A DNA stretch of 14,061 bases from an uncultured Nocardioides sp. (lineage in GTDB: Bacteria > Actinomycetota > Actinomycetes > Propionibacteriales > Nocardioidaceae), in the NCBI RefSeq assembly GCF_946885725.1, contig NZ_CAMPGZ010000105.1, forward strand, positions 1-14,061, read 5' to 3'. The notes below the pieces were generated by a model. It ran no database searches. It was not told the origin of the DNA and was given only the letters and a program-made list of their open reading frames with translations. The position numbers and the translations under genes were made by a program. Shown in pieces: positions 1 through 8,932 of this stretch; position 1 is the first letter of the stretch, and each line of letters begins with the position of its first letter.

Positions 1-567
1 CTTCGGCTGCACTGTCCTTGGGACCGCGAGCAGACCCACCGGTCGCTGGCGACGTACCTGGTCGAGGAGGCCTACGAGACGCTCGAGGCGATCGAGACCG
101 GCGACTCCGTGCACCTGCGTGAGGAGCTCGGCGACCTGCTGCTGCAGGTGTACTTCCACGCGCGCATCGCCGCCGAGTCTCCGCCCGAGGACGGCGGCTT
201 CACCATCGACGACGTCGCCGGCGGCATCGTCGACAAGCTCGTGCACCGGCACCCGCACGTGTTCGCCGGTCTCGACGTCGCCGACGCGGCGGAGGTCGAG
301 GAGAACTGGGAGGCCCTCAAGGCGTCCGAGAAGGGCCGCAGCTCGGTGCTCGAGGGCGTGCCCACGGCGCTGCCCGCGCTGCACCTGGCCGCCAAGGTCG
401 TCGGCCGCGCCTCGCGCGTCGGGGTCACCCCGCAGCCGGGCGACTCGCTCGGTGACCGGCTGCTCGCGCTCGTCGTCGAGGCCCGCGCCGCCGGCGCCGA
501 CCCGGAGCAGGAGCTGCGGGACGCCGTACGACGCCTGGCCGACGCCGTACGGGCCGCGGAGGTCTGA
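1..567 (+). CDS. mazG: Nucleoside triphosphate pyrophosphohydrolase MazG (5' end outside window)
   Basis: MazG enzymes hydrolyse (d)NTPs to the monophosphate and pyrophosphate and help clear aberrant nucleotides. The reading frame is open from base 1 and ends with TGA at 565-567, giving 188 visible residues. The visible part opens with CPWDREQTHRSL, the usual start of the MazG domain, then EEAYETLEAIE and EELGDLLLQV, which supply the ExxE...ExxD metal-binding pattern of the all-alpha NTP pyrophosphatase fold. A second helix block (ENWEALKASEKGR) follows. The C-terminus is a plain MazG-type tail. The true start lies upstream of the window. It sits one gene away from eno, as in mycobacteria, but here a convergent minus-strand gene intervenes. 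The family call is firm; only the total length is unknown. Confidence 0.95.
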   Translation, partial: LRLHCPWDREQTHRSLATYLVEEAYETLEAIETGDSVHLREELGDLLLQVYFHARIAAESPPEDGGFTIDDVAGGIVDKLVHRHPHVFAGLDVADAAEVEENWEALKASEKGRSSVLEGVPTALPALHLAAKVVGRASRVGVTPQPGDSLGDRLLALVVEARAAGADPEQELRDAVRRLADAVRAAEV

Positions 568-2686
<2,119 letters not shown>

Positions 2687-2688
<2 letters not shown>

Positions 2689-2713
2689 CCGAGCAGACCG
2701 AGCAGACCGAGCA
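2687..2713 (+). repeat. 9-bp tandem repeat (x3) across the eno stop
   Basis: GACCGAGCA occurs three times in perfect tandem (2687-2695, 2696-2704, 2705-2713), starting inside the eno TGA stop codon. It fills half of the 55-base gap before the DivIC-like gene. Because the unit length is a multiple of three, changes in copy number would not alter either coding sequence but would change the distance between eno and the next ribosome site. Confidence 0.85.
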
Positions 2714-2743
2714 GCACCAGAGACCGCGAGGAGCCAGCGCACC

Positions 2744-3352
2744 ATGGCCGACCGCCGCCCGACGTCCCGGGGACACCGCCCCGGGGCTCCCGGCGCGTCC
2801 TCGCGACCCCGCGGCGGCCCCAGCCGGCCGCAGCGCCCCGGGCCTCGTACGCCGGGCCGGGGCGCGGCGCGGGGTGCCTCGGCCACGACGGCGCCGCCAC
2901 GGCCACGGTTCACCGGGCGGGCGGCGATCCTCGTGCTCGTGCTGGCGGTGCTGACGGTGTCCTACGCGTCGAGCATGCGCGCCTACCTCGAGCAGCGCGC
3001 GCACCTCGAGGCCCTCGAGACGCAGATCGCCCAGTCCGAGGCCGACATCAAAGCCCTGGAGCGCGAGAAGGAGCGCTGGGAGGACCCGGCCTTCGTGCGC
3101 GCCCAGGCGCGCGAGCGGTTCGGCTGGGTGCTGCCGGGCGAGATCGGCTTCCAGGTCATCGACGAGAACGGCGAGGCGCTCGACCACGAGGACTCCCTGC
3201 CCGACGTGGAAGTGGAGACCGAGGAGGAGCCGCCGCCGTGGTGGCAGACCGCCTGGGACAGCGTCGCGGCCGGCGGCATCCCGGAGGTCGTCGAGGGCGT
3301 GCCCCAGCCGATCCGCCGGATCCGGGCGAACCAGCAGCCCGCGCACCGATGA
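2744..3352 (+). CDS. DivIC/FtsB-family septum formation initiator
   Basis: A 202-residue bitopic membrane protein of the divisome, likely the partner of FtsL and FtsQ. It starts at ATG 2744, ten bases after GAGGAG (2728-2733). The first 60 or so residues are a cytoplasmic tail rich in Arg, Pro and Gly (low complexity). One membrane helix follows (AAILVLVLAVLTVSYASS, about 63-82), then a coiled coil (YLEQRAHLEALETQIAQSEADI... about 86-112) and the family block ERWEDPAFVRAQARERFGWVLPGE. The end is acidic and then Trp/Pro rich, with no recognised domain. It corresponds in position to Rv1024 of M. tuberculosis. The long basic tail is common in actinobacterial members. Its stop overlaps the DUF501 start, so the two are probably translationally coupled. 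Confidence 0.92.
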   Translation: MADRRPTSRGHRPGAPGASSRPRGGPSRPQRPGPRTPGRGAARGASATTAPPRPRFTGRAAILVLVLAVLTVSYASSMRAYLEQRAHLEALETQIAQSEADIKALEREKERWEDPAFVRAQARERFGWVLPGEIGFQVIDENGEALDHEDSLPDVEVETEEEPPPWWQTAWDSVAAGGIPEVVEGVPQPIRRIRANQQPAHR

Positions 3353-3837
3353 CCCCACCGATCGACCCCGCCGACGTCGAGAAGGTCAGCGAGCAGCTCG
3401 GCCGACCCGCGCGGTCCATCCACGCGGTCGCGCACCGCTGCCCGTGCGGCAACCCCGACGTCGTCGCCACCGAGCCCCGGCTCGACGACGGCACGCCGTT
3501 CCCGACGACCTTCTACCTCACCTGCCCGCGCGCCGCGTCGCGCATCGGCACGCTCGAGGCGTCCGGCCTGATGGCCGAGATGACGCAGCGGCTCCAGGAC
3601 GACCCGGAGCTCGCAGCGGCGTACCGGCGGGCCCACGAGCGCTACCTCGAGTACCGCGAGTCCATCGGCCACGTCGAGGAGATCGCCGGCGTCTCGGCCG
3701 GCGGCATGCCGAACCGCGTGAAGTGCCTGCACGTGCTCGCGGGCCAGTCGCTCGGCATGGGCCGCGGCGTCAACCCGCTCGGGGACGAGGTCGTCGACGC
3801 GCTGGGGGAGTACTGGAAGCCAGGACCCTGCGTATGA
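3349..3837 (+). CDS. DUF501 family protein
   Basis: A 162-residue soluble protein of unknown function from the widely conserved actinobacterial DUF501 family, always found near eno and ppx. The ATG at 3349 overlaps the preceding TGA in an ATGA, and the next gene overlaps this one in the same way. Recognisable segments are RCPCGNPDVV near residue 30, TPFPTTFYLTCPRAASRIGTLE in the middle, and the C-terminal block GMPNRVKCLHVLAGQSLGMGRGVNPLGDEVV. Conserved-looking Cys and His residues (CPCG, LTCP, VKCLH) suggest a metal site, but that is inference. No signal or membrane segment is seen. It corresponds in position to Rv1025. Confidence 0.93.
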   Translation: MTPPIDPADVEKVSEQLGRPARSIHAVAHRCPCGNPDVVATEPRLDDGTPFPTTFYLTCPRAASRIGTLEASGLMAEMTQRLQDDPELAAAYRRAHERYLEYRESIGHVEEIAGVSAGGMPNRVKCLHVLAGQSLGMGRGVNPLGDEVVDALGEYWKPGPCV

Positions 3838-4769
3838 AACGCGTCGGTGCCATCGACTGCGGCACCAACACGATCAAGCTGCTCGTCGCGGACCTCGATC
3901 CCGCCACCGGCACCGAGCACCAGCTGGTCCGCGAGATGCGCATCGTCCGGTTGGGCCAGGACGTCGACCGCACGGGCCGGCTGGCCGACGAGGCGGTCGC
4001 GCGCACGCTGGCCGCGGTCGACGAGTACGCCGAGATCCTGGCCGCCCACGACGTCGAGGCGGTGCGCTTCTGCGCCACGTCGGCGACCCGCGACGCGTCC
4101 AACGGCGACGCGTTCCGGGCGGCGGTGCGCGACCGGCTCGGGATCGAGCCCGAGGTGCTGTCCGGTGACGAGGAGGCGGCGCTGTCGTACGACGGCGCGA
4201 CCCGGTCGCTGCAGGCGGCGGACCACCCACGGCCGTTCCTCGTCGTGGACATCGGCGGTGGCTCGACCGAGCTCGTGCTGGGCGACGGCACGGTCGACGC
4301 CGCGCGCTCGCTCGACATCGGGTCGGTGCGGCTGACCGAACGGCTGATGCCGTCCGACCCGCCGACCTACGACGAGGTGGTCGCCGCGGTCGCCGCGATC
4401 GACGAGGCGCTCGACACCCTCCCGTCGTACGGCGTACAGCCGGAGCGGGCCGGCACGGTCATCGGCGTCGCCGGCACGGTCACCACCGTGGCCACGCTCC
4501 TCGCCGGCCTCGACCACTGGGACCGGGACCGGATCCACCACGCGACGTTCCCCGTCGACGAGGTGCACGCGCTGACCGAGCGGTTGCTGCACATGACCGT
4601 GGCCGAGCGTCGCGCACTCCACGTGCCCGAGGGCCGTGCGGACGTGATCGGTGCCGGGGCGCTCGTGCTCGACCGCGTGCTGCGCCGCACGCCGGCGGAC
4701 GATCTGCTCGTCTCCGACGCCGACATCCTGGACGGGATCGCGTGGTCCCTGGTCACTTCGCACGCATGA
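3834..4769 (+). CDS. ppx: Ppx/GppA-family exopolyphosphatase, short form
   Basis: Exopolyphosphatases remove terminal phosphate from polyphosphate; relatives hydrolyse pppGpp. The protein is 311 residues, the two-domain actinobacterial short form lacking the HD-like C-terminal half of E. coli Ppx. The ASKHA fold motifs are clear: GAIDCGTNTIKLLVADLD at the start (phosphate 1), FCATSATRDASN near residue 80, VLSGDEEAALSYDGA near 110, VVDIGGGSTELVLGDG near 140 (phosphate 2), and VIGVAGTVTTVATL near 220. The ATG at 3834 overlaps the DUF501 stop (ATGA). Position and length match Rv1026, where the activity is on short-chain polyphosphate; substrate here is inferred from that. It ends the overlapping part of the eno cluster; 60 bases follow before the next gene. 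Confidence 0.95.
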   Translation: MKRVGAIDCGTNTIKLLVADLDPATGTEHQLVREMRIVRLGQDVDRTGRLADEAVARTLAAVDEYAEILAAHDVEAVRFCATSATRDASNGDAFRAAVRDRLGIEPEVLSGDEEAALSYDGATRSLQAADHPRPFLVVDIGGGSTELVLGDGTVDAARSLDIGSVRLTERLMPSDPPTYDEVVAAVAAIDEALDTLPSYGVQPERAGTVIGVAGTVTTVATLLAGLDHWDRDRIHHATFPVDEVHALTERLLHMTVAERRALHVPEGRADVIGAGALVLDRVLRRTPADDLLVSDADILDGIAWSLVTSHA

Positions 4770-4773
4770 CCTC

Positions 4774-4800
4774 TTGACCGGTCGGGTAGTCCTGTATGAC
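4774..4800 (+). promoter_or_regulatory. Weak candidate promoter for the YtxH-like gene
   Basis: TTGACC (4774-4779) matches a -35 box, and TATGAC (4795-4800) is a possible -10 with a 15-base spacing, which is short. The site lies in the 60-base gap after ppx. It would give a leader of about 25 bases that contains AAGGAG. Offered as a weak match only. Confidence 0.3.
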
Positions 4801-4829
4801 AGGACGACGACGAGCAAGGAGCGACGACG

Positions 4830-5114
4830 ATGAAGAAGCTGCCCCTGTTGGCGGCCGGCGCCGTGGGCTATGTCCTCGGCACCCGCGCCGGGCGCGAGCG
4901 CTACGAGCAGATCAAGAGCGGCGCTCAGAAGATCGCCAAGGACCCGCGAGTCCGCTCCAAGGTCGACGAGGCCGGCCACGTGATCAAGGAGCAGGCGCCG
5001 CACGTCAAGGACAAGGTCGTGGAGACCGCCTCGCACGCCACCCAGGCCGCGAAGGAGAAGGTCGGCAGCCACAGCGGCGGGCCGGACCAGACGACGCCCT
5101 ACCCGCAGTCGTAA
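4830..5114 (+). CDS. YtxH-like small membrane-associated protein
   Basis: A 94-residue protein of unknown function. The start at ATG 4830 is well placed behind AAGGAG (4816-4821). The N-terminus [27 protein letters not shown] is a short hydrophobic segment followed by the GxRAGRERY motif seen in actinobacterial YtxH/gas-vesicle-like small proteins. The rest is a charged, Lys/Ala/Glu-rich helix (about residues 28-80) with heptad-like spacing, ending in a polar tail. Such proteins are often stress-linked, but that is family association rather than evidence in this sequence. It is in the same direction as ppx and udgB. Confidence 0.85.
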   Translation: MKKLPLLAAGAVGYVLGTRAGRERYEQIKSGAQKIAKDPRVRSKVDEAGHVIKEQAPHVKDKVVETASHATQAAKEKVGSHSGGPDQTTPYPQS

Positions 5115-5134
5115 CCGGCTGCACCCCGGACAAC

Positions 5135-5179
5135 GGGCCGGGCCATGGACCCCTGGAGGATGGGGCCATGGTCCGGCCC
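5135..5179 (+). promoter_or_regulatory. Large hairpin enclosing the udgB ribosome site and start codon
   Basis: GGGCCGGGCCATGG (5135-5148) faces CCATGGTCCGGCCC (5166-5179). Thirteen of fourteen positions are Watson-Crick and the last is a G-U in RNA, so the stem is continuous. After one mismatch, CCC (5150-5152) can pair with GGG (5162-5164). The apical loop (5153-5161) contains GGAGGA (5155-5160), the udgB Shine-Dalgarno. The AUG (5168-5170) lies inside the stem. The structure should hide the start codon while showing the ribosome site. It could alternatively be a bidirectional protein-binding palindrome or a terminator-like end for the YtxH-like gene. Confidence 0.7.
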
Positions 5180-6022
5180 GTTCCACTTCCGCACCCGGTG
5201 ACGGGTGCGCTGTTCGACAGCCCGGTCCCGCCCGGCACCGGGTGGCCCGACGATCCTGCCTCCGCCGGTACGCCGGTGGCGCGCTCCGCCGACGACGTAC
5301 GACGGATCGCCGAGGGCGCGCCGCTCGACGACCTCACCGCCGCGATCTCGGTGTGCTGCGCGTGCCCGCGGCTGGTCGCCTGGCGCGAGGCCGTCGCGGT
5401 GCAGAAGCGGGCGTCGTTCGCCGCAGAGCCCTACTGGGGCAGGCCGATCGCCGGCTGGGGCGACCCCGAGCCCGCCGTACTCATCCTCGGGCTGGCACCG
5501 GCGGCCAACGGCGGCAACCGGACCGGCCGGATCTTCACCGGCGACAAGTCGGGGGACTGGCTGTTCGCGTCGCTGCACCGCGTCGGCCTGGCCGCGCAGG
5601 AGACCTCGCTGCACGCCGGCGACGGCCAGCGGCTGATCAACACGCGCATGGTCGCCACCGTCCGGTGCGCGCCGCCCGACAACAAGCCGACCGTCGAGGA
5701 GCGCGACACCTGCGCACCGTGGCTGCACCGCGAGCTCGCGCTGGTCTCGACCCGGCTGCGTGCGGTCGTCTGCCTGGGCTCCTACGGCTGGGACGCCGCG
5801 CTGCGCACGTTCCGGGCGATCGGCTGGACCGTGCCCCGGCCGAAACCGCGGTTCGGGCACGGCGCGGAGGCGGCACTCGGTGCCCCGGACGGGCACGAGG
5901 TCGTGCTTCTCGGCAGCTACCACCCGAGCCAGCAGAACACCTTCACCGGCAAGCTCACCGAGGCGATGCTCGACGACGTGCTCGGCCGGGCGGCCGAGCT
6001 GGCCCGGACGCTGGAAGACTGA
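5168..6022 (+). CDS. udgB: Family 5 uracil-DNA glycosylase (UdgB), Fe-S type
   Basis: Excises uracil and, in family 5, other deaminated bases such as hypoxanthine from DNA to start base-excision repair. The product is 284 residues. Start is ATG 5168, seven bases after GGAGGA; the N-terminal [15 protein letters not shown] is typical of actinobacterial members and supports it. Motif A is [19 protein letters not shown] (residues 108-126) and motif B is [16 protein letters not shown] (249-264). Motif A lacks the catalytic Asp/Glu of families 1 and 4, as expected for family 5. Probable 4Fe-4S ligands are Cys63 and Cys66 (CCACP), Cys167 (RCAPP) and Cys182 (DTCAPW). The mRNA start is buried in an unusually strong hairpin. 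The gene ends 14 bases before a tRNA, so both may share a transcript. Confidence 0.95.
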   Translation: MVRPVPLPHPVTGALFDSPVPPGTGWPDDPASAGTPVARSADDVRRIAEGAPLDDLTAAISVCCACPRLVAWREAVAVQKRASFAAEPYWGRPIAGWGDPEPAVLILGLAPAANGGNRTGRIFTGDKSGDWLFASLHRVGLAAQETSLHAGDGQRLINTRMVATVRCAPPDNKPTVEERDTCAPWLHRELALVSTRLRAVVCLGSYGWDAALRTFRAIGWTVPRPKPRFGHGAEAALGAPDGHEVVLLGSYHPSQQNTFTGKLTEAMLDDVLGRAAELARTLED

Positions 6023-6036
6023 CCCCTAGCCGTACG

Positions 6037-6109
6037 GCCCCCGTAGCCCAATGGCAGAGGCAGAGGTCTTAAACACCTCTCAGTGTCAGTTCGAGTCTGA
6101 CCGGGGGCA
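6037..6109 (+). tRNA. tRNA with anticodon UAA (nominal Leu), short variable loop
   Basis: A complete 73-base cloverleaf. The acceptor is GCCCCCG (6037-6043) with CGGGGGC (6102-6108), discriminator A at 6109. U8 and A9 follow. The D arm has a 3-bp stem GCC/GGC and a loop with GG. The anticodon stem GAGGT/ACCTC is perfect, with loop CTTAAAC and anticodon TAA, which reads UUA. The T stem GTCAG/CTGAC is perfect and the T loop is TTCGAGT. CCA is not fully encoded (CC then G). The variable region is only TCAGT, five bases, whereas leucine tRNAs have a long extra arm. It is therefore a class I body with a leucine anticodon, and the amino acid it carries is uncertain. It begins 14 bases after udgB. 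On reading, I found no in-frame TTA codon in the genes of this window. Confidence 0.85.
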
Positions 6110-6125
6110 CCGGACCACTGGACGA

Positions 6126-6626
6126 CTACTGGACCCGGATGACCACCCGTCCCGACCCGTCCTCGTTGGTGTGCTCGACCGCCGTACCGCTCATGCCGGC
6201 GAACCGACCGGTGCCTCCGGTGATCGCGATGTTGTTCACATTTCCGGTCGCGCCGAGCACGGCGGCGCCGACGAGGGTGCCGCCTGGCAGTGAGTACGCG
6301 CCGGTGCACAGCAGCTTGGCCCGAGCCGGGTCCTTCGCCCTGGTCGGGAACACGCACGTCGCGTGCAGACTGCCGACGGGCTCGCCACCCCGCAGCATCT
6401 TGTTCGCCAGCACGAAGTAGTCGCCGGCCGAGGGGGGCGAGCTCTCGTCCTTGGCGAGCGGTGGCACGTCGACGAACTTGAAGCTCACCTGCTCGAACCG
6501 GAACCGCATGGTGACCGCAGCGGATGCGGTCGCCTGGCTGCCCGCCACGACGACGGTGGCGGTGAGGGCGGCCGTCGCGCCGAGCACGGCGTAGCGACGG
6601 CGAGGGCTGGGGGAGAGACCGGACAT
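6126..6626 (-). CDS. Secreted dirigent/allene-oxide-cyclase-like barrel protein
   Basis: A 166-residue exported protein. The start is ATG 6626, five bases after a perfect AGGAGG (6632-6637). The N-terminus has a basic SPRRRYAV and a hydrophobic stretch ending GSQATASA, a good signal peptide with cleavage expected after about residue 36. The mature part resembles the dirigent/AOC barrel fold: GSLHATCVFP near residue 90, a second Cys (KLLCTGAYSLPGG), which could form a disulfide with the first, and GNVNNIAITGGTGRFAGMSGTA, the usual GTGxFxGxxG hallmark. In plants the fold guides radical coupling or cyclisation; the bacterial role is not known and enzyme activity should not be assumed. It is convergent with udgB-tRNA and follows the acyl-CoA synthetase gene in the same direction across 93 bases. 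Confidence 0.8.
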   Translation of the reverse strand: MSGLSPSPRRRYAVLGATAALTATVVVAGSQATASAAVTMRFRFEQVSFKFVDVPPLAKDESSPPSAGDYFVLANKMLRGGEPVGSLHATCVFPTRAKDPARAKLLCTGAYSLPGGTLVGAAVLGATGNVNNIAITGGTGRFAGMSGTAVEHTNEDGSGRVVIRVQ

Positions 6627-6643
6627 GTCGACCTCCTGTCGAC
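6627..6643 (-). promoter_or_regulatory. Small hairpin around the ribosome site of the dirigent-like gene
   Basis: Two copies of the self-complementary GTCGAC (6627-6632 and 6638-6643) flank a five-base loop. In the mRNA the loop plus one stem base is AGGAGG, the Shine-Dalgarno. The stem is six base pairs and ends directly before the AUG. It is much weaker than the udgB hairpin and could be incidental. Confidence 0.4.
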
Positions 6644-6719
6644 GGGGGCCACGGGGGCTTGCGTCGCGCACGCTAGGAGGACGGCCGCCGACAGGCATCG
6701 CCTGATTGCGTGAACCGGG

Positions 6720-8249
6720 CTACTGCGTAAACGTCATGTTCCGCAGCGCGAACTTCTGGATCTTCCCGGTCGCGGTCTTGGGCAGGGGACCGAAGACCAC
6801 GTGGCGCGGCGCCTTGTAGCGCGCGATCCGCGACTTCACGAACTCGATCAGCTCGTCCTCGGTCACCGCGTCGGCGCCGTCGGCCAGCGTCACGAACGCG
6901 ACCGGCACCTCGCCCCACTTCTCGTCCGGCCGGGCGACGACCGCCGACTCGCTGACCGCCGGGTGCTCGGCGAGCACGCGCTCCACCTCGATCGAGGAGA
7001 TGTTCTCGCCGCCGCTGATGATGATGTCCTTGGCGCGGTCCTGGAGCTGGAAGTAGCGGTCGTCGTGCTGCACGCCCAGGTCCCCGGTGCGGAACCGGTC
7101 CTCACCGACCGTGGCGGCCGACGTCGCCGCCTCGTCGTGGTAGTAGCCGGCCATCACCGTGTTGCCCTCGATGGTGAGCTCCGACAGGCCGCGGCCGTCG
7201 TCACCGGGGACCGGTTCGAGGGTCACCTTCGCGCCGATGACGTTCGGGATGCCCTGCCGGGACAGCTTGACCGCCTGCTCCTCCTCCGGAAGCGCGTCCC
7301 ACTCCGGCTGCCAGTCGCAGATCAGCGACGGGCCGTAGGTCTCGGTCAGGCCGTAGAGGTGGACGACGTGCAGCCCCAGCTGCTCGGCCCGCCGGATCAG
7401 CGCCGGAGTCGGCGGCGCACCGCCGGTGGCGACCGTCAGCGGATGCTCGACCTTCCTGGCAGCGGTCGAGTGGAGCAGCGAGGTCAGCAGCGTCGGCGCG
7501 GCGCAGAAGTGGGTGACCCGCTCCTCCTCGATCAGCTGCCAGAGCCGCTCGGGATCGGTGGTGTCAGTGCACAGCGAGGTCGCGCCGGCCGCCGCGACCG
7601 CCCACGGGAACGACCAGCCGTTGCAGTGGAACATCGGCAGCGTCCAGAGGTAGACCGAGTCCATCTCGAGGCGCAGGTGGTAGGCCATCGCGATCGACTG
7701 GAGCGCCGCACCTCGGTGCCGGTACATCACGCCCTTCGGCGACCCGGTCGTGCCGCTGGTGTAGTTGAGCGTGATCAGGTCGAGCTCGTCGGTCACCCCG
7801 TGCCGCTCCGGTACGGCGTCCGGCGCGGCCGACAGCAGCTCGTGGTCCGCCCGCACCGGCACGTCGAGACCGTCGATCGCCTCGGCCGCCAGGTCCGCGA
7901 GGCCCGCCTCGGCGACGAGCAGCCGCGGCTCGGCGTGCTCCAGGATCCCGTGCAGCTCGCCGGCGGAGAGGCGATGGTTCAGCGCGACCAGCACGCCGCC
8001 GGCCCACGGCACCGCGAAGTGCGCGAGCAGCGCCACCGGGACGTTGCGGGCCAGCACCGCGACCCGGTCGCCCCGCCGTACCCCCTCCTGCGCCAGCAGC
8101 CCCGCGGCACGGCGTACCTGCTCACGGAACTCGGTGTAAGTCGTCGACGTCCCCTCGAACCGGTACGCGACCCGGCCCGGGAGGTAGTCCGCGGCACGGT
8201 CGAGCTGGGCGAGCGGGGTCAGGGGCGACAGGCCGAGCGCAGCGTCCAT
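6720..8249 (-). CDS. Acyl-CoA synthetase (AMP-binding, ANL superfamily; fatty-acid/DmdB-AlkK type)
   Basis: Activates a carboxylic acid with ATP to an acyl-adenylate and then to the CoA thioester. The product is 509 residues from ATG 8249, the normal family length; the frame runs further upstream but antisense to the holin-like gene. Motifs in order: YTSGTTGSPKG (residues 163-173, phosphate-binding loop), LWTLPMFHCNGWSFPW (typical of medium-chain and DmdB/AlkK-like ligases), GLTETYG, FRTGD, DIIISGGENISS, and PKTATGKIQKF near the end with catalytic Lys496. The protein is complete. The acid substrate cannot be told from sequence; a fatty or methylthio-fatty acid is likely. The start has no Shine-Dalgarno, but TAGTTT lies seven bases before the ATG, suggesting a leaderless mRNA. 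It diverges from the holin-like gene. Confidence 0.93.
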   Translation of the reverse strand: MDAALGLSPLTPLAQLDRAADYLPGRVAYRFEGTSTTYTEFREQVRRAAGLLAQEGVRRGDRVAVLARNVPVALLAHFAVPWAGGVLVALNHRLSAGELHGILEHAEPRLLVAEAGLADLAAEAIDGLDVPVRADHELLSAAPDAVPERHGVTDELDLITLNYTSGTTGSPKGVMYRHRGAALQSIAMAYHLRLEMDSVYLWTLPMFHCNGWSFPWAVAAAGATSLCTDTTDPERLWQLIEEERVTHFCAAPTLLTSLLHSTAARKVEHPLTVATGGAPPTPALIRRAEQLGLHVVHLYGLTETYGPSLICDWQPEWDALPEEEQAVKLSRQGIPNVIGAKVTLEPVPGDDGRGLSELTIEGNTVMAGYYHDEAATSAATVGEDRFRTGDLGVQHDDRYFQLQDRAKDIIISGGENISSIEVERVLAEHPAVSESAVVARPDEKWGEVPVAFVTLADGADAVTEDELIEFVKSRIARYKAPRHVVFGPLPKTATGKIQKFALRNMTFTQ

Positions 8250-8256
8250 GCCCCCG

Positions 8257-8262
8257 AAACTA
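8257..8262 (-). promoter_or_regulatory. -10 box of a probable leaderless acyl-CoA synthetase transcript
   Basis: On the minus strand TAGTTT (TANNNT pattern) is followed by seven bases and then the ATG at 8249. Transcription should therefore begin at or very near the A of the start codon. The intervening bases contain no Shine-Dalgarno other than a weak G-run. Confidence 0.5.
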
Positions 8263-8315
8263 GCGGCCGGAGTGGCCGCGGGTTTACCCACAGGAACCCT
8301 GGGCACCCGGAGGTC

Positions 8316-8738
8316 ATGAGCGCACCGCACGGGACCGACCACAGGTCCGCCGCCGACAAGGAGTCGCTGGGCGCCCTGGTCCACGACCTCTCCGAGCAGA
8401 CCAGCGCCCTGGTCCGCAGCGAGATCGAGCTGGCCAAGGCCGAGCTCGCGGTGAAGGGCAAGAACGCCGGCATGGGAGCCGGGCTCTTCGGGGTCTCCGG
8501 CATCCTCGGCCTGTTCGGGCTCGGGGTGCTGATCACCACGGCCATCCTGACGCTCGCGCTCGTCCTGCCGGCGTGGGCCGCGGCGCTGATCGTAGCCGTC
8601 GTGCTGTTCATCGCGGCCGGGATCGCCGCGCTCGTCGGCAAGGGCAAGGTGTCGAAGGCGACGCCCGCCGCACCCGAACGTGCCGTCGAGGGCGTCAAGC
8701 AGGACGTCGAGACCATCAAGGGAGGCCACGGCCGATGA
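8316..8738 (+). CDS. Actinobacterial holin-X-like (phage holin superfamily III) membrane protein
   Basis: A 140-residue membrane protein of the actinobacterial Holin-X family; despite the name, members are mostly chromosomal and not phage lysis genes. The N-terminal 45 residues form an amphipathic charged helix (SALVRSEIELAKAELAVKGKNAG), then come two membrane helices (about 50-75 and 80-104, GLFGVSGILGLFGLGVLITT and AALIVAVVLFIAAGIAALVG), and a Lys-rich tail. The start is ATG 8316; GGAGG (8309-8313) is only two bases away, closer than usual, but no other start codon in frame is near. The stop overlaps the next gene's start (ATGA). Function is unknown; the pairing with a DUF3618 protein is common in actinobacteria. 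Confidence 0.88.
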   Translation: MSAPHGTDHRSAADKESLGALVHDLSEQTSALVRSEIELAKAELAVKGKNAGMGAGLFGVSGILGLFGLGVLITTAILTLALVLPAWAAALIVAVVLFIAAGIAALVGKGKVSKATPAAPERAVEGVKQDVETIKGGHGR

Positions 8739-8932
8739 GCACCACTGGTACCGACGTCGACCCCACCATCGCCGCTGCGCAGGCCGAGGTGGAGCGCAAC
8801 CGCGAGCAGCTCGCGCAGACCGTCGACCACCTCCAGCAGAACCTCGAGGCCAAGAAGCGCCCCGCGGCCATCGCCGTCGCGACCGTCCTGGTGGTCGGTG
8901 TCGCGTTCCTCGTCTGGAGGAAGCGCCGCTAG
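8735..8932 (+). CDS. DUF3618 small membrane protein
   Basis: A 65-residue protein of the DUF3618 family. ATG 8735 overlaps the upstream TGA; AAGGGAGG (8718-8725) supports the start. The protein has an N-terminal helical region (IAAAQAEVERNREQLAQTVDHLQQNLEAK, the family's core, coiled-coil-like) and one C-terminal membrane helix (AAIAVATVLVVGVAFLVW) ending in KRR. The topology is probably a cytosolic helix anchored by its tail. It is translationally coupled to the holin-X-like gene and presumably acts with it at the membrane. Its TAG stop is part of a candidate -10 box for chrA. Confidence 0.87.
   Translation: MSTTGTDVDPTIAAAQAEVERNREQLAQTVDHLQQNLEAKKRPAAIAVATVLVVGVAFLVWRKRR

Noticed and set aside
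6037..6109. bldA itself (class II tRNA-Leu UAA)
   Set aside because: The anticodon fits, but the long variable arm of bldA is absent and the body sequence differs, so it is reported as a separate oddity.
6037..6719. tRNA-associated integration site of a mobile element
   Set aside because: No integrase gene and no direct repeat of the tRNA 3' end are visible in the window.
6801..8315. Plus-strand open frame running into the holin-X-like gene
   Set aside because: It is the antisense of the acyl-CoA synthetase that happens to stay open; only the part from 8316 resembles a protein family.
8316..8932. Prophage remnant, because of the holin-like protein
   Set aside because: Holin-X family proteins are common chromosomal genes in actinobacteria, and no endolysin, integrase, capsid or att-like repeat is nearby.
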